The notes under the pieces: generated by a model
Databases searched by the model: none
The model's input: only the letters and a program-made list of their open reading frames with translations
Told to the model about the DNA's origin: nothing
Program-made: the position numbers and the translations under genes
Shown: in pieces, positions 54,972 through 64,000 of the stretch
How positions within the stretch are numbered: the first letter of the stretch is position 1
How the letters are laid out: the number at the start of each line of letters is the position of its first letter
Assembly (NCBI GenBank): GCA_033296885.1
Contig: MU863914.1
Coordinates: 62,001-126,000, forward strand
Direction of reading: 5' to 3'
From: Triangularia verruculosa
Taxonomy: Eukaryota > Ascomycota > Sordariomycetes > Sordariales > Podosporaceae
DNA length: 64,000 nt

Positions 54972-57243
54972 ATGTCAACCTTCAATGGCATAGTAGCCGA
55001 GTTTCCAGACATCAGAGTCGACTTCTTCCGCTCCCATCCAGACATCCGCCCGCCGCTGGCATGCTTCCTTAGCCATATCCACAGCGACCATCTCGCGGGT
55101 CTAGAAAATCTGCGGTCACCATTGTATGCTTCCACCTTGCATAATGGCCAGGCATTTCTGACATTTCGCCAAGCGTTTATTGTTCTGCAGCTACCAAAGA
55201 GATGCTCCTTCGCCTTGAACGATTCCCATGTCGCATAAACTACGCAAAGGGGATCTTGGAAGCTCGCGTTCAGAGATACCGCCATCTCGGAACTATTTTG
55301 GTATGTAACGCGTGTACCATATTTTCTTCAGCATCTGGCGCAACTTTTTTGACAAACTGTAGAAACCAATTCCTTTAGAAACACCAACCATATTGGAGCT
55401 CGAGCCAGGGAACCACCTTCAAGTGACCCTGTTCAATGCAAACCACTGCCCTGGTGCGGTGATGTTCCGTGGGTCTATTATTTGCTGTCCGGTTGCAGAT
55501 TGTGTACTAAACACTGATTGGGAGTAGTCTTCGAAGGCGGGGGCAAAGCAGCACTTTATACTGGCGACATCAGAAGCGAGCCCTGGTTTGTGAATGCTAT
55601 AGCCAGGTCACCACCGCTGATCGAGTACTCCTGCGGGCTTAAGACCCTGGACACAATCTACATCGATACGTCTTTTGTCGACGAAGTCAGTTTTCCAACA
55701 AAGCCCGATGGCATCCGCGAGTTGCTGGAAAAGGTGTCAAGATACCCCAAAGATACCATCTTCCACTTCCAAGCTTGGACATATGGGTGAGCGTCTTCGC
55801 ACCTCGAGAACAACAGGATTGTTACTGACTGGAACCAATAAAGTTACGAAGATGTTTGGATCGCTTTGTCCAAAGCCCTTCAAAGCAAGGTCTGAAAGCA
55901 TTAATGCCGGAGATAGGTCATGGCTGATCCTGAAACAGATTCATGTGGATGACTACAAGATGTCTATTTACCGCTCTCTGGTTGCCAAAGATTCCGGCAA
56001 CATATTTGGTGCACAGTTTCACCTTGCCCCTGAAGCACCCGCCCTTGTCGGATTCATGTGTGGAAATACTTACCATTCGGGGTGCCTCACACTCGACGAG
56101 GACGTTCGTCTACATAGTTGTGAGAAGGGAAATTACTGCCCAACGATAAAAAACAATCTTTCCTCTGTAGTATGGATCCAGCCCATCATTACGCGTCTCC
56201 CAAACGGGCAAGATATTGCCGAACTCGGTGTTGGCGGTGGAGGAGAGGACTTGGAACGAGAGGTCGAATTGGACTACCTTCTTCCAGAAGATATAGGGTC
56301 TCTCCTGGAAACGTAGGTCATTTTTTTGACTTGGTTGATGAGTTATACTAACAATCGCAGGTTATGTGGTGCAGAGGAGGTGTCGGATGCTATGCAAGAA
56401 CAAATCCGACATTTCCTCATGGGCGTTGTCGCGAGTGGGCGCAAAGTGCCCCTTGACCTTGAACAATCAGTTCTCCAAGACAATTACGAGATCAAGCTAG
56501 CAGAAGGGCTACAGTCGATCGCGAAAAAACTGAAATTACGGGCCGGACAGTCGTCGCCAACCATGTCAGATGCAGCAATACTTCCCAAGACCATAACTTT
56601 TCCATACTCGCGACATTCGTCGCTCCCTGAACTCTGCGAATTAGCTGATGTGTTCAAGCCTAGAGATATTTGGCCTTGCACCGTCGATGCAGCGCGGTGG
56701 GCTGAGCAAGGCATCACGATTGAGGGTCTCTTTGGAGCGCATTGCTCTGCCAACAATTACCGGCACGACAAGCTGATGCTTTTGCAACGAACAAAACTAG
56801 GTAGCCTGAACCCAGGGCTGACGGACACACAGGTCACAACAATCTCGACTGACAGTTCACAACGATTGCCGCTGATGATCCCGGGTGAAAATGCAGAGTT
56901 GGCGACAGAGGAACGACAAATCCCGCTCGCGGATCTTAATGGACATCATAATCAGGCGGATGATCCTCGACGCTCGTCTCCCGAGCTGACTTCCGACGAC
57001 GACATCATGATGGAAGGCGATCTTGTCGTCCAAGACTACACGGCCTTCGAAGACTGCGACCGGATATATCCTCACAGCTCTCAACAGTCAGTAATGTCGG
57101 AAACATTAATCGATGTCCGAATCAACGCCTTCCAGGCCATGTTGAATAATGCCAGGAAACCCGCGACCAGGACGATTGGTTTAATATCAACTCGAGACCA
57201 CCACACAGTCATGGATCAGGATCTTGCTTTTGATCAAACTTAA
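54972..57243 (+). CDS. Artemis/Snm1-like beta-CASP metallo-nuclease
   Basis: Seven exons: 54972-55123, 55174-55300, 55363-55468, 55528-55786, 55844-55889, 55939-56312 and 56361-57243. They total 1947 nt and code 648 aa; introns are 48-62 nt. The metallo-beta-lactamase motifs are in place: HIHSDH (H35, H37, D39, H40) in CFLSHIHSDHLAGL, H121 in NANHCPGAVMF and D142 in ALYTGDIRSEPW. Each is restored or framed by splicing. FVYCSAATKEMLL and LDTIYIDTSF are DCLRE1-type. HFQAWTYGYEDVWIALSKAL begins the beta-CASP part, and FPYSRHSSLPELCELADVFK with PCTVD is its C-terminal end. Artemis, Snm1A and Pso2 process DNA ends or crosslinks in the nucleus. The order of motifs fits Artemis/Snm1C best. The last about 130 residues are acidic, and the frame may not end where predicted (see findings). 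Confidence 0.88.
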
Positions 57244-57648
57244 CTCTGAAGACGTCACGAACGGCGAAGGGTGGCAGAAGGTCGGTCAAAAGGTCAATCA
57301 AACGGAGAAAATCGAACATACAGAGGCGAGGGCAACCATTGGAGCGCTTATAATGGAACATTCTGCGGACGTTGTCGACACGACGATTTCCAACTGCCGA
57401 TCCCCGCATTGCCCCTGGCTGTGGGTATAACCGAGCCTTCAATACAACAACACAAACTGGTCGGAGAATTATTCCACGAATCTACTCACTACGTGATTGC
57501 GGAAACCGCCAAGGCTTCCAGTGACATACTGGAAATGATAGAGTCAACCGTGGTTGAGTGTACAAAGCATAGTATTTCCGGCAATTGCAAGGCAGATGGT
57601 CCGTCAGATGAGCAGACAGATACACCAAAGCGGGAGAAGCCGATATAA
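57244..57648 (+). other. Possible displaced C-terminal coding of the nuclease gene
   Basis: Directly after the stop, another frame is open with LNSEDVTNGEGWQKVGQKVN to 57430. A third frame then continues with HKLVGELFHESTHYVIAETA and LEMIESTVVECTKHSISGNC to 57648. Both look like normal protein. They could be the original C-terminus displaced by two frame changes, or joined by an intron I failed to find. Confidence 0.3.
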
Positions 57649-57945
57649 TATGGGGAGGGTTTAGCCATAACAATGGAGGAAAGATCTGAGCAGATTGCGC
57701 CTAAATGCTACCCCAGCTTTCCCCCAGACCACGGGTTGTGGGGAACATCGGACGGGAGCGGTTCCATAATCACATGATGGAAGGTATGGAAGAGATGCGA
57801 TGCGCAGCATATAAAGACCGTGACCCAGCCGTGACCGGGTCCCTGCAGCTTGTGTCTGGTCTTGTCCGGGTATCTGGGACTCTCTACATACGCCGGTCCA
57901 GGGGTGCTTGCTTTGTGGTACGCGGTGCCGACTTTCCATAAAAAG

Positions 57946-59262
57946 ATGACGCAGGTCAGACCTCGAACCCTTCTGGCATTTGTTGCTCTCTTCTTCACAT
58001 GGTCATGTCTAGCAGCAAGCATCAAGAGCCGTGGCTCAGCAGGACTCTTCCTTGATCTCGCAGACCTCGGGATCGATGTTACGAAGCGTCAAACCGGTAA
58101 TCTAGCCGGTTATCTTGGGGCTTTCTTCCTTGGGGCCGACCCCTATGTCTACTTCTACCTCAGCAACGGCAACGATGCCCTCTCCTTCAGGGCTTTGAAC
58201 AAGGGCCAGCCGGTGATCCGACCGACAAAGGGTACCACTGGCGTCCGAGACCCTACCATCGTTCCAGGGGGCGGGAGCGAGGCCGGGAAGAAGTGGTATA
58301 TTATCGGCACCGACTTGCATATCGGAAGGGTGGGTTTGCTCCTATCTCTTGACAGGCCACGACCGAGCCAGCATAGGTACTAACCATGCCAAAATCAGAC
58401 CACCTGGGACGCAGCACAACGAACAGGATCACGAGGCATCTTTGTCTGGGAAAGCACCGATCTGATCAACTGGACCGGCGAACGACTCGTCACCGTGGAA
58501 GACGCCACAGCCGGCATGGTATGGGCGCCGGAGGCAATCTGGGATCCTGCCAAAGGGCAATACCTCGTCCACTGGGCTTCCAAATTCGTAATTAACCCCC
58601 CTTTCCTTTTCTTTCCCAAGAAACTCTCAGGCTAACTGTCCGCTCAAAGTACCCAACCTCCGACCCCCACCACACAGGAAACCCCTCCAACAGTACGTTC
58701 CCCAACAAACTTTTTCTACCATTGATCCAAAAAAGAAAAAAGGAAAAGAAAAGAAGTTTCTAACCCACCTGCCCCCAAAGTCAAAATGCGCTACGCCTAC
58801 ACCTCGGACTTCAAAACCTTCTCCCCTCCCCAGACCCTCATCGACAAGAACCCCACCAACATTATCGACCTCAACTACCTCCCCCTCGCCCCCAACAACC
58901 CCAACTCGCAGTCCTTCCTCCGGTTCATGAAAGACGAGACCCGCAAGACCGTCTTTGTCGAGGTGTCCAACAGCGGGTTATTCGGCACCTGGACAAGACC
59001 GGGTGGCGACTCGGCGGTGATCCAATCCGGCGTGGAGGGGCCGGCGAGTTACTTGGACAACCTCAACCCGAGCAAGGTGCACTTGCTGCTGGACTTTTAC
59101 GGGAGCGACGGGTACCGACCGTTTGAGAGCACCAATCCGGGGAGCAACAGCGGCTGGGTGGGGAGTGACAGGGGTAATTTTCCGAAGAATCTGAGGCATG
59201 GGAGTGTGCTGCCGATAAATGGGACGGTTTATGAGGCTATTAGGGCGCGGTGGGGGGTTTAG
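57946..59262 (+). CDS. Secreted GH43 five-bladed propeller glycosidase (arabinosidase-like)
   Basis: Four exons, 57946-58329, 58399-58587, 58650-58692 and 58781-59262, give 365 aa. The start at 57946 gives a signal peptide (MTQVRPRTLLAFVALFFTWS then CLAAS). After a short basic pro-region (VTKR) comes the propeller. Likely catalytic residues are D in GVRDPTIVPG, D in NIIDLNYLPL and E in QSGVEGPASYLDN. TTWDAAQRTGSRGIFVWEST, AGMVWAPEAIWDPAKGQYLV and MRYAYTSDFKTF are blade motifs. TGNPSN-IKMRYAY is restored only by removing the 88-nt last intron. It is distinct in sequence from the GH43 enzyme at 20.8 kb and lacks its C-terminal sandwich. It probably acts on arabinan or arabinose side chains outside the cell. 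Some fungal members of this branch have unproven activity. Confidence 0.88.
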
Positions 59263-61199
59263 AGAGGAGTGTGTGTGACTTTTATTCGCCAAAAGGGTTT
59301 AGAGAGGAGAGGGGGGGGGGGGGAGGCTGTATATATCTGATACAAAAAGTACATATGGCAATTGGCCAAAATTGGACGGAAACGAGAAGCCCACTACTAT
59401 GAGGGAAAGCAAAGACTGGCTACGACAAGTTTTGTTCCAGGATCAACGATTATGTTCGACGAGAGTCGTAGAAATATTTGGTCTCGTATTTATGCGGAAT
59501 ACTGGGAGAGGAGGGAGCAACAACAACAACAAATTCAGAGGGAACCTACAACTAGAGCGATCTCAACACGTCCATAATATCAAGACTCGCGCTCGCCGTG
59601 TTTGGTACACAGCAGAGAGCAAAGTACAAACTTACAACCCACTGTTGCTCCCACTAGATCCGATACTACAACCACTAAGCACCTACTCGGCCTACCTTAC
59701 CACTTCATCATCCGATCTCAACATAGCAATCAGCAAAAAACACCCAGTCTCAAACCCCATCGTAAGGTAGGCTCGTTCCGCCCCGGCCGGCCCGTTCCCC
59801 ACATCCCCCACATGTAGGCACGTCCTCTCGCAGCTTGTCATCTGTCAGATCGCACACTAGACAAAAACTCCAATTCTGCGCCGCCTCTTGTGGACGGGGC
59901 GTCAAGAGAGCAAAGCGCCACATTGTGTCATCTTCCACGTGGATCTGGCTCAGATCCGATGCATATCATCATCGGGCTCCAGGGTTAGGGACCAAATCCC
60001 CCCCGTCGTCCAATGAAAATCACCACAGTCGAATTCAGCCAATCATATAACACGCTTTTTTTTAGCTCTGCTTTTTCCACAGCACCATGTCCATGTCCAT
60101 GTCCTAGGATCATGCCGTTGAAAGTTTGGGTTGGGACGTTGTCAGACAATTTGCCCATCACGCAAATTCCTCATGTTACGTTCCGAGCATCACATCTGAG
60201 CAAAGACATAGATCTCAAAATACAATAATATTTAAAATTCCTATACGTCGAACTATACGCTTCGTAACCATTCCTCACACATCCCTTGCTAATAATGCCA
60301 CGGGAACGTGCTACGCCTATAATACGCACAGCTTAGGTCACAACTCAACCCACGCTTAGAAGACAACTTCCTCAAAAGCATAAGGAAGGCCTTGCAAATC
60401 TCTATCGCCAACCTTTTCCAACCAAAAATTTGACCCCTTAATATTTCCTAATTTTTCCCCTCTCATGCTCTGTCTGATCTCGTTCTCCTTCGCTAAAACT
60501 GCCGACTCCAGAAACACCGCAGCCGACATTCGCCGAAGAGGGGTATCTCTGAAAAGCCAACGGCCAAGCCAAAAAATACTTGTTTGCCTTTCAGTCTTTC
60601 GCCTTCCGCAAATGGGTATCTTTCGTGGTCTCGTCATGGCCTCATAAAAGCTTGTAGGCGGCAGGAGCGGAGGGAAGGGCGGGGCTTATTCGGCTCTTGG
60701 AAAAAGGAAGTCTTAGAAGAAGAATGTGATGGACAAAAGGACATGTGACGGTGTGGATGTCTCAATCGAGTTCAAAGTGAAATAGGGAGAAAAAAAAAAA
60801 AAAGAAAAGAAAAAAGGACCCATGAATTATACCGTGACCGGACCCCGGGGAATCGTGCTTTCTTTCCTTTGCTTTCTCCATACCCCATTAGCCCACCCAT
60901 ACCCAAGATCCAATTTGCCGACAAAAAAGAGAAAACGACGACAGAGGGGATATCCAATTTCCTGCCCAACACCAGAAGCCCAGAAAGCCTGCCAAAAAAA
61001 ACGAAAAAAGTAAACACAAAGTCCGCCCCAACATCCGACGAAGGAAAAGGCCGAATCGCAAGCCACCCACGCAATTTCCCACTCCACAGTCTGCTGTGGG
61101 GTAAAAAATTGCGCTTAATTTTCTTTTCCGTCCAATGCAAAAGTGTCGAGATAAACACGGATGATGAAAGGGTTATTAGTGGTAAACGTGGGTAAACAC
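59263..61199. other. Intergenic, convergent 3' flanks
   Basis: About 1.9 kb. It contains a G run of 13 (59311-59323), a telobox-like AGGGTTAGGG at 59981-59990, a CAACAACAACAA run at 59519-59530 and an A run near 60790. No gene recognised. Confidence 0.4.
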
Positions 61200-62465
61200 C
61201 TATTTGTCCATGTCGCCGAGCCCAATACCGGGAAGTTCCATTCCCAAGTCGCCATGCTGGGTCATTGATGGCTGTGTTGAAGTTGGTGGATAGCTCAGAT
61301 GGGTGGGTGAAGCATAGATTCCGTGATGTGCGGCTGAGAATTGGTATGCCGAGAGGGGGGACCGTCGTGTTCCCGGGGAAAAGGTTGAGGAAGCCGAGTT
61401 CGGGCCCGCAGATTGTGGTGAAATTTGCGTGTTGAGAGGGTGAAGAGATGGGAAGGTTGCCATGCTAGGGCGCATGGCGATACCTGAGATGGCGGGTTCC
61501 GTATGAACCGGGTAACTAGTGGTCATGGGAATGGCGCTGGAGAAGGTTGCCGAGACCAACGGCTCTGGCATCGTCCTGGGGTTTGGGTTATGAGTGTAGT
61601 AACCGTTGTCATAGCCTGGGTGGTCGCCGGCCGAGGAGCTGTGTCGCATGCGCTTCGGGGCTCTAGTATCGTAACCGAAATCATAGCTCCCACTTTCATA
61701 GTCCAGCGTACTGGTCCTTCGGCCGTGGTGCTGTTGACCGTTGGGGCTCAGATCATGATTGCCATCGTGCATGAAACCCATCGACTGTGACTTCAGATCC
61801 GTCTGAGGAGCCCCGCTGGCACCGCGCTTCCTGCTTTGAACCACCGTTCTCGAGTCCTTTCGTAATCGTAGCCGAACCCCTTGATCGCTGAAGGTTCTGG
61901 TAAGAAAGGTCGATTCTTGTAATCCGGGAAAGGCCTTGTTGGCATAGACCTGAAAAGGATCCGAGATACAGCTGGAAAGCTGCCAGCAGTCCTTGGTCTG
62001 CGATTTGATTTCGAAAAGGATGAACTCGAGCCTGAAAACACCCTCCTTCTTCACTGACAAATCCCCAAACACGAAAAAGCCACCCTGGCTGTTATTTGTA
62101 TCCTTGAGATTGTAGAGAGAGGAGACCACCGTCCCAGCTAAATCGCCTCCCTTTACTTCTGCTCGGCGCTGTTGCTCTTCGATCTCCCCAGCCTTGGGGA
62201 TAAGCTTCGCGACGAGAATAAGATATGGGTTTTGGAGAAACCTCTGGGTAGGATCTTGCCTCTGTGAAACCTTGAGCTGCACGATGGGAGGAGGATCCAG
62301 TGGTCGGCGATCTGCCATGCAGAGTGTAAGCGTATGTCTTAGTCGGAAAAGCTAGAGCAAAGTGCACTATTCCGTACCTTTTCCCTTTGTTATTGCTACA
62401 CAGCCCGTCTTGGGCTGCTGCCTTATCAGCAGCTCGTAGTCCTGGGCGGTGAGTCCTGCCATCAT
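61200..62465 (-). CDS. vosA: Velvet-domain transcription regulator, VosA-like
   Basis: Two exons, 62465-62378 and 62311-61200, give 399 aa. The 66-nt intron has donor GTACGG and acceptor CAG. The velvet domain starts MMAGLTAQDYELLIRQQPK. Across the intron comes DRRPLDPPPIVQLKVSQRQD, then YLILVAKLIP, GTVVSSLYNLKD, GGFFVFGDLSVKKEGVFRLE and AESTFLTRSF-like GLQESTFLTRTFSDQGVRLR. It is an NF-kappaB-like DNA-binding fold. The C-terminal about 200 residues are disordered, with an NLS-like APKRMRH and His/Pro/Ser-rich sequence. Velvet factors dimerise (VosA with VelB, VelB with VeA) and control sporulation, spore trehalose and secondary metabolism. The FGDLSVK and STFLTR...SDQGV patterns favour VosA or VelC over VeA or VelB; VosA is my best call. 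Upstream is a long leader region. Confidence 0.88.
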
Positions 62466-64000
62466 GTTGACGGCGGCCGGTCGGTCTGAAGGCCAACCAG
62501 CTTTCCCGACTGTGAATGATATGATATTGCCCCGATTGGTACGGTTCCCCGTTCCGGTGCGGGGGGAGATGGTCGAGAACCAAGGAGGACGAGCCAGAAT
62601 AGCCGATGCCACGATTGGGTCGATTCTGGTTGGAGCTGGTAAGTTTGGACCGAGTCAAGGTCGACCCGTGCGTGCGAGAAGAATGGAAAGAGCGCCACGA
62701 AGCGGCGGGGCAGGGCAGGATAGGTATAGGCGATGATAGAGTTTTGCTGTGGGGAGTTGAAGTGATCACGAGGCGTGTTTTAAGGTTGGTGTGTGGCTGA
62801 TATCGTTGACGGTGGGTGTTCTGTCAGAGGCTGCTACACTGTGTAAGCCGGATGAAAAGGAAACAGGAGGAACCATGGAAATGAGGACACACTGTGAGGC
62901 CGGTTTTAAGCCTCCCGCTCAGACCAAGCTGGATCAAAAAACCACGAAACTGTCTACAACTGGCAAGCGGGGCTGGTGAGCAGAGGACGAAGGAAGGGGA
63001 GGGGGATATTAGAAGACGGACAGGAAAAGAGACAAGACACATACGATACGTGAAGCCAACCTGAATGCTGGGATGCTTCAGGTATATGCAGGTGAGCTGC
63101 AGAGAGTGCAGGTGGGCCGCGGGGAGGGTCAGTGGGAGAGAGGGAGAGAGGGTGAGGGTAGGTAGGTAGGTGTGAGTGGAGGGGTGGGTGAGTAGTACCC
63201 AGTAGTCGTAGTGGTAGTAGCAAGGTAGTATATGGATGCAAGCAGACAGTAAGTCTCGTTCAGTGTGTGTCGTCCAGGGTGTCGTAGTGGCCAGGCCCTT
63301 CCAGGTTCCTTCCCTCGTTTCTTTTCGCCTGCACCCCTTCCGTCCCGTCTTGGTGGTCTCAGGATGGGAAGCCCTCCTGTGGACTAGTTCCCCGATTCCT
63401 GATTCTCTAATCTGGTCCTGCGTCCTGGGGCCTCGTGTCTTTATCACCTGCGTCCAGCTGCGCTGCACATGCCAAAACCCAGAGTTGGTATCAGCACGTC
63501 TTGAAGACTCGGCGGAAACGACTGACTGATGCACGTCAACCTTATTTGGTGTAATATGTCTCGGTACTGTTGGGACTGAAATGCACAAAGATTGGCGCTT
63601 CTAGTGGCGGCGGTGTCGAGGGCAGTCAATGTCGTCAAGTCCCCTTTTTCTGAGCCTGAGGTGGAGAGAAAACACCCGGACTGGGCGTTGGGGGAGAGAT
63701 AAACTTTTGAACGCTGGACCCGAGCCGAGTCGTGGACGAGTGTGGCGTTGCCTCCAGGGACGAGGCAGGATCGGACACTTTTGGGCCGATGGCAGAGTGA
63801 AAATCCGGAGAACGGGACAGGCCAAGCCAAGATGGCAATGCCGTGTGTCTGATGCGGGCTGACGATACGACCGTGTTGTCCAGCAGCGGACGTGTCGACA
63901 TAAACAGCTGTCGTAGCAGCAATATAAGGTGAGTCCGTGTGGCAGGGGACGGTCCGGTCGAGATGGGGAATGATTTTCTGGAACCGGTCACACGATGGCG
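62466..64000. other. 5' region of the velvet gene
   Basis: About 1.5 kb to the window end. GTAGGTAGGTAGGTGTG occurs near 63155-63175. The minus-strand reading is C/T-rich, as expected for a long regulatory-gene leader. Overlapping ORFs have no domain. Confidence 0.4.

Overview
The window is chromosomal DNA of a filamentous ascomycete, most likely a sordariomycete (Sordariales-like). The evidence is short spliceosomal introns (mostly 48-96 nt) with GTRNGT donors, CTRAY branch sites and YAG acceptors, two intron-containing nuclear tRNA genes, compact genes on both strands, and a set of fungal families: Dbf4, Icp55, an SREBP-type bHLH factor, Atg12, a velvet factor, a Crh-type cell-wall glycosidase, GH43 enzymes and a tyrosinase. 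Genus cannot be fixed from the sequence alone.

Layout. 0-2.7 kb: a frame-broken ankyrin fragment, tRNA-His and a degenerate repeat block. 2.7-20 kb is a conserved housekeeping block: dbf4 (-), icp55 (+), SREBP-like bHLH (-), atg12 (+), panB (-), ubc8 (+), saf4/CCDC130 (-), then a small frame-broken PPxY-type ORF (-). 20.8-24.8 kb: a secreted GH43 enzyme (+) convergent with an MFS transporter (-). 26-32.2 kb: tRNA-Asp (+), a GPI-anchored GH16/Crh enzyme (+) and a SIRT5-like sirtuin (+). 32.5-42.3 kb is an accessory, gene-poor stretch with a terminal-inverted-repeat element full of an AT-rich tandem repeat, unrecognised ORFs, and what I read as a decayed multi-WSC-domain gene. 42.8-59.3 kb: a DapA-family aldolase, a secreted tyrosinase, a small cysteine-containing secreted protein, a P450 broken by a 10-bp tandem duplication, an Artemis/Snm1-like nuclease and a second secreted GH43 protein. 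61.2-62.5 kb: a velvet transcription factor, probably VosA-like.

How the genes fit together: cell-cycle and genome maintenance (Dbf4, Artemis-like nuclease), protein turnover and mitochondrial quality (Icp55, Ubc8, Atg12, sirtuin), splicing (Saf4), pantothenate synthesis (PanB), regulators of stress and development (SREBP-like, velvet), and secreted enzymes for plant polysaccharides, fungal wall and phenolics. No PKS, NRPS or terpene synthase is visible, so the P450 and tyrosinase do not make an obvious metabolite cluster.

The most striking observation is in ubc8: the conserved reading frame can be kept only if a single nucleotide (T at 16448) is spliced in as its own exon between two canonical introns. 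Other leads are the inverted-repeat element at 32.8-33.2 kb, the WSC pseudogene, the 10-bp duplication in the P450, and a small MG-PPxY protein whose two internal repeats lie in different frames. All exon boundaries were derived by hand from splice signals and frame continuity; none has been checked against transcripts.
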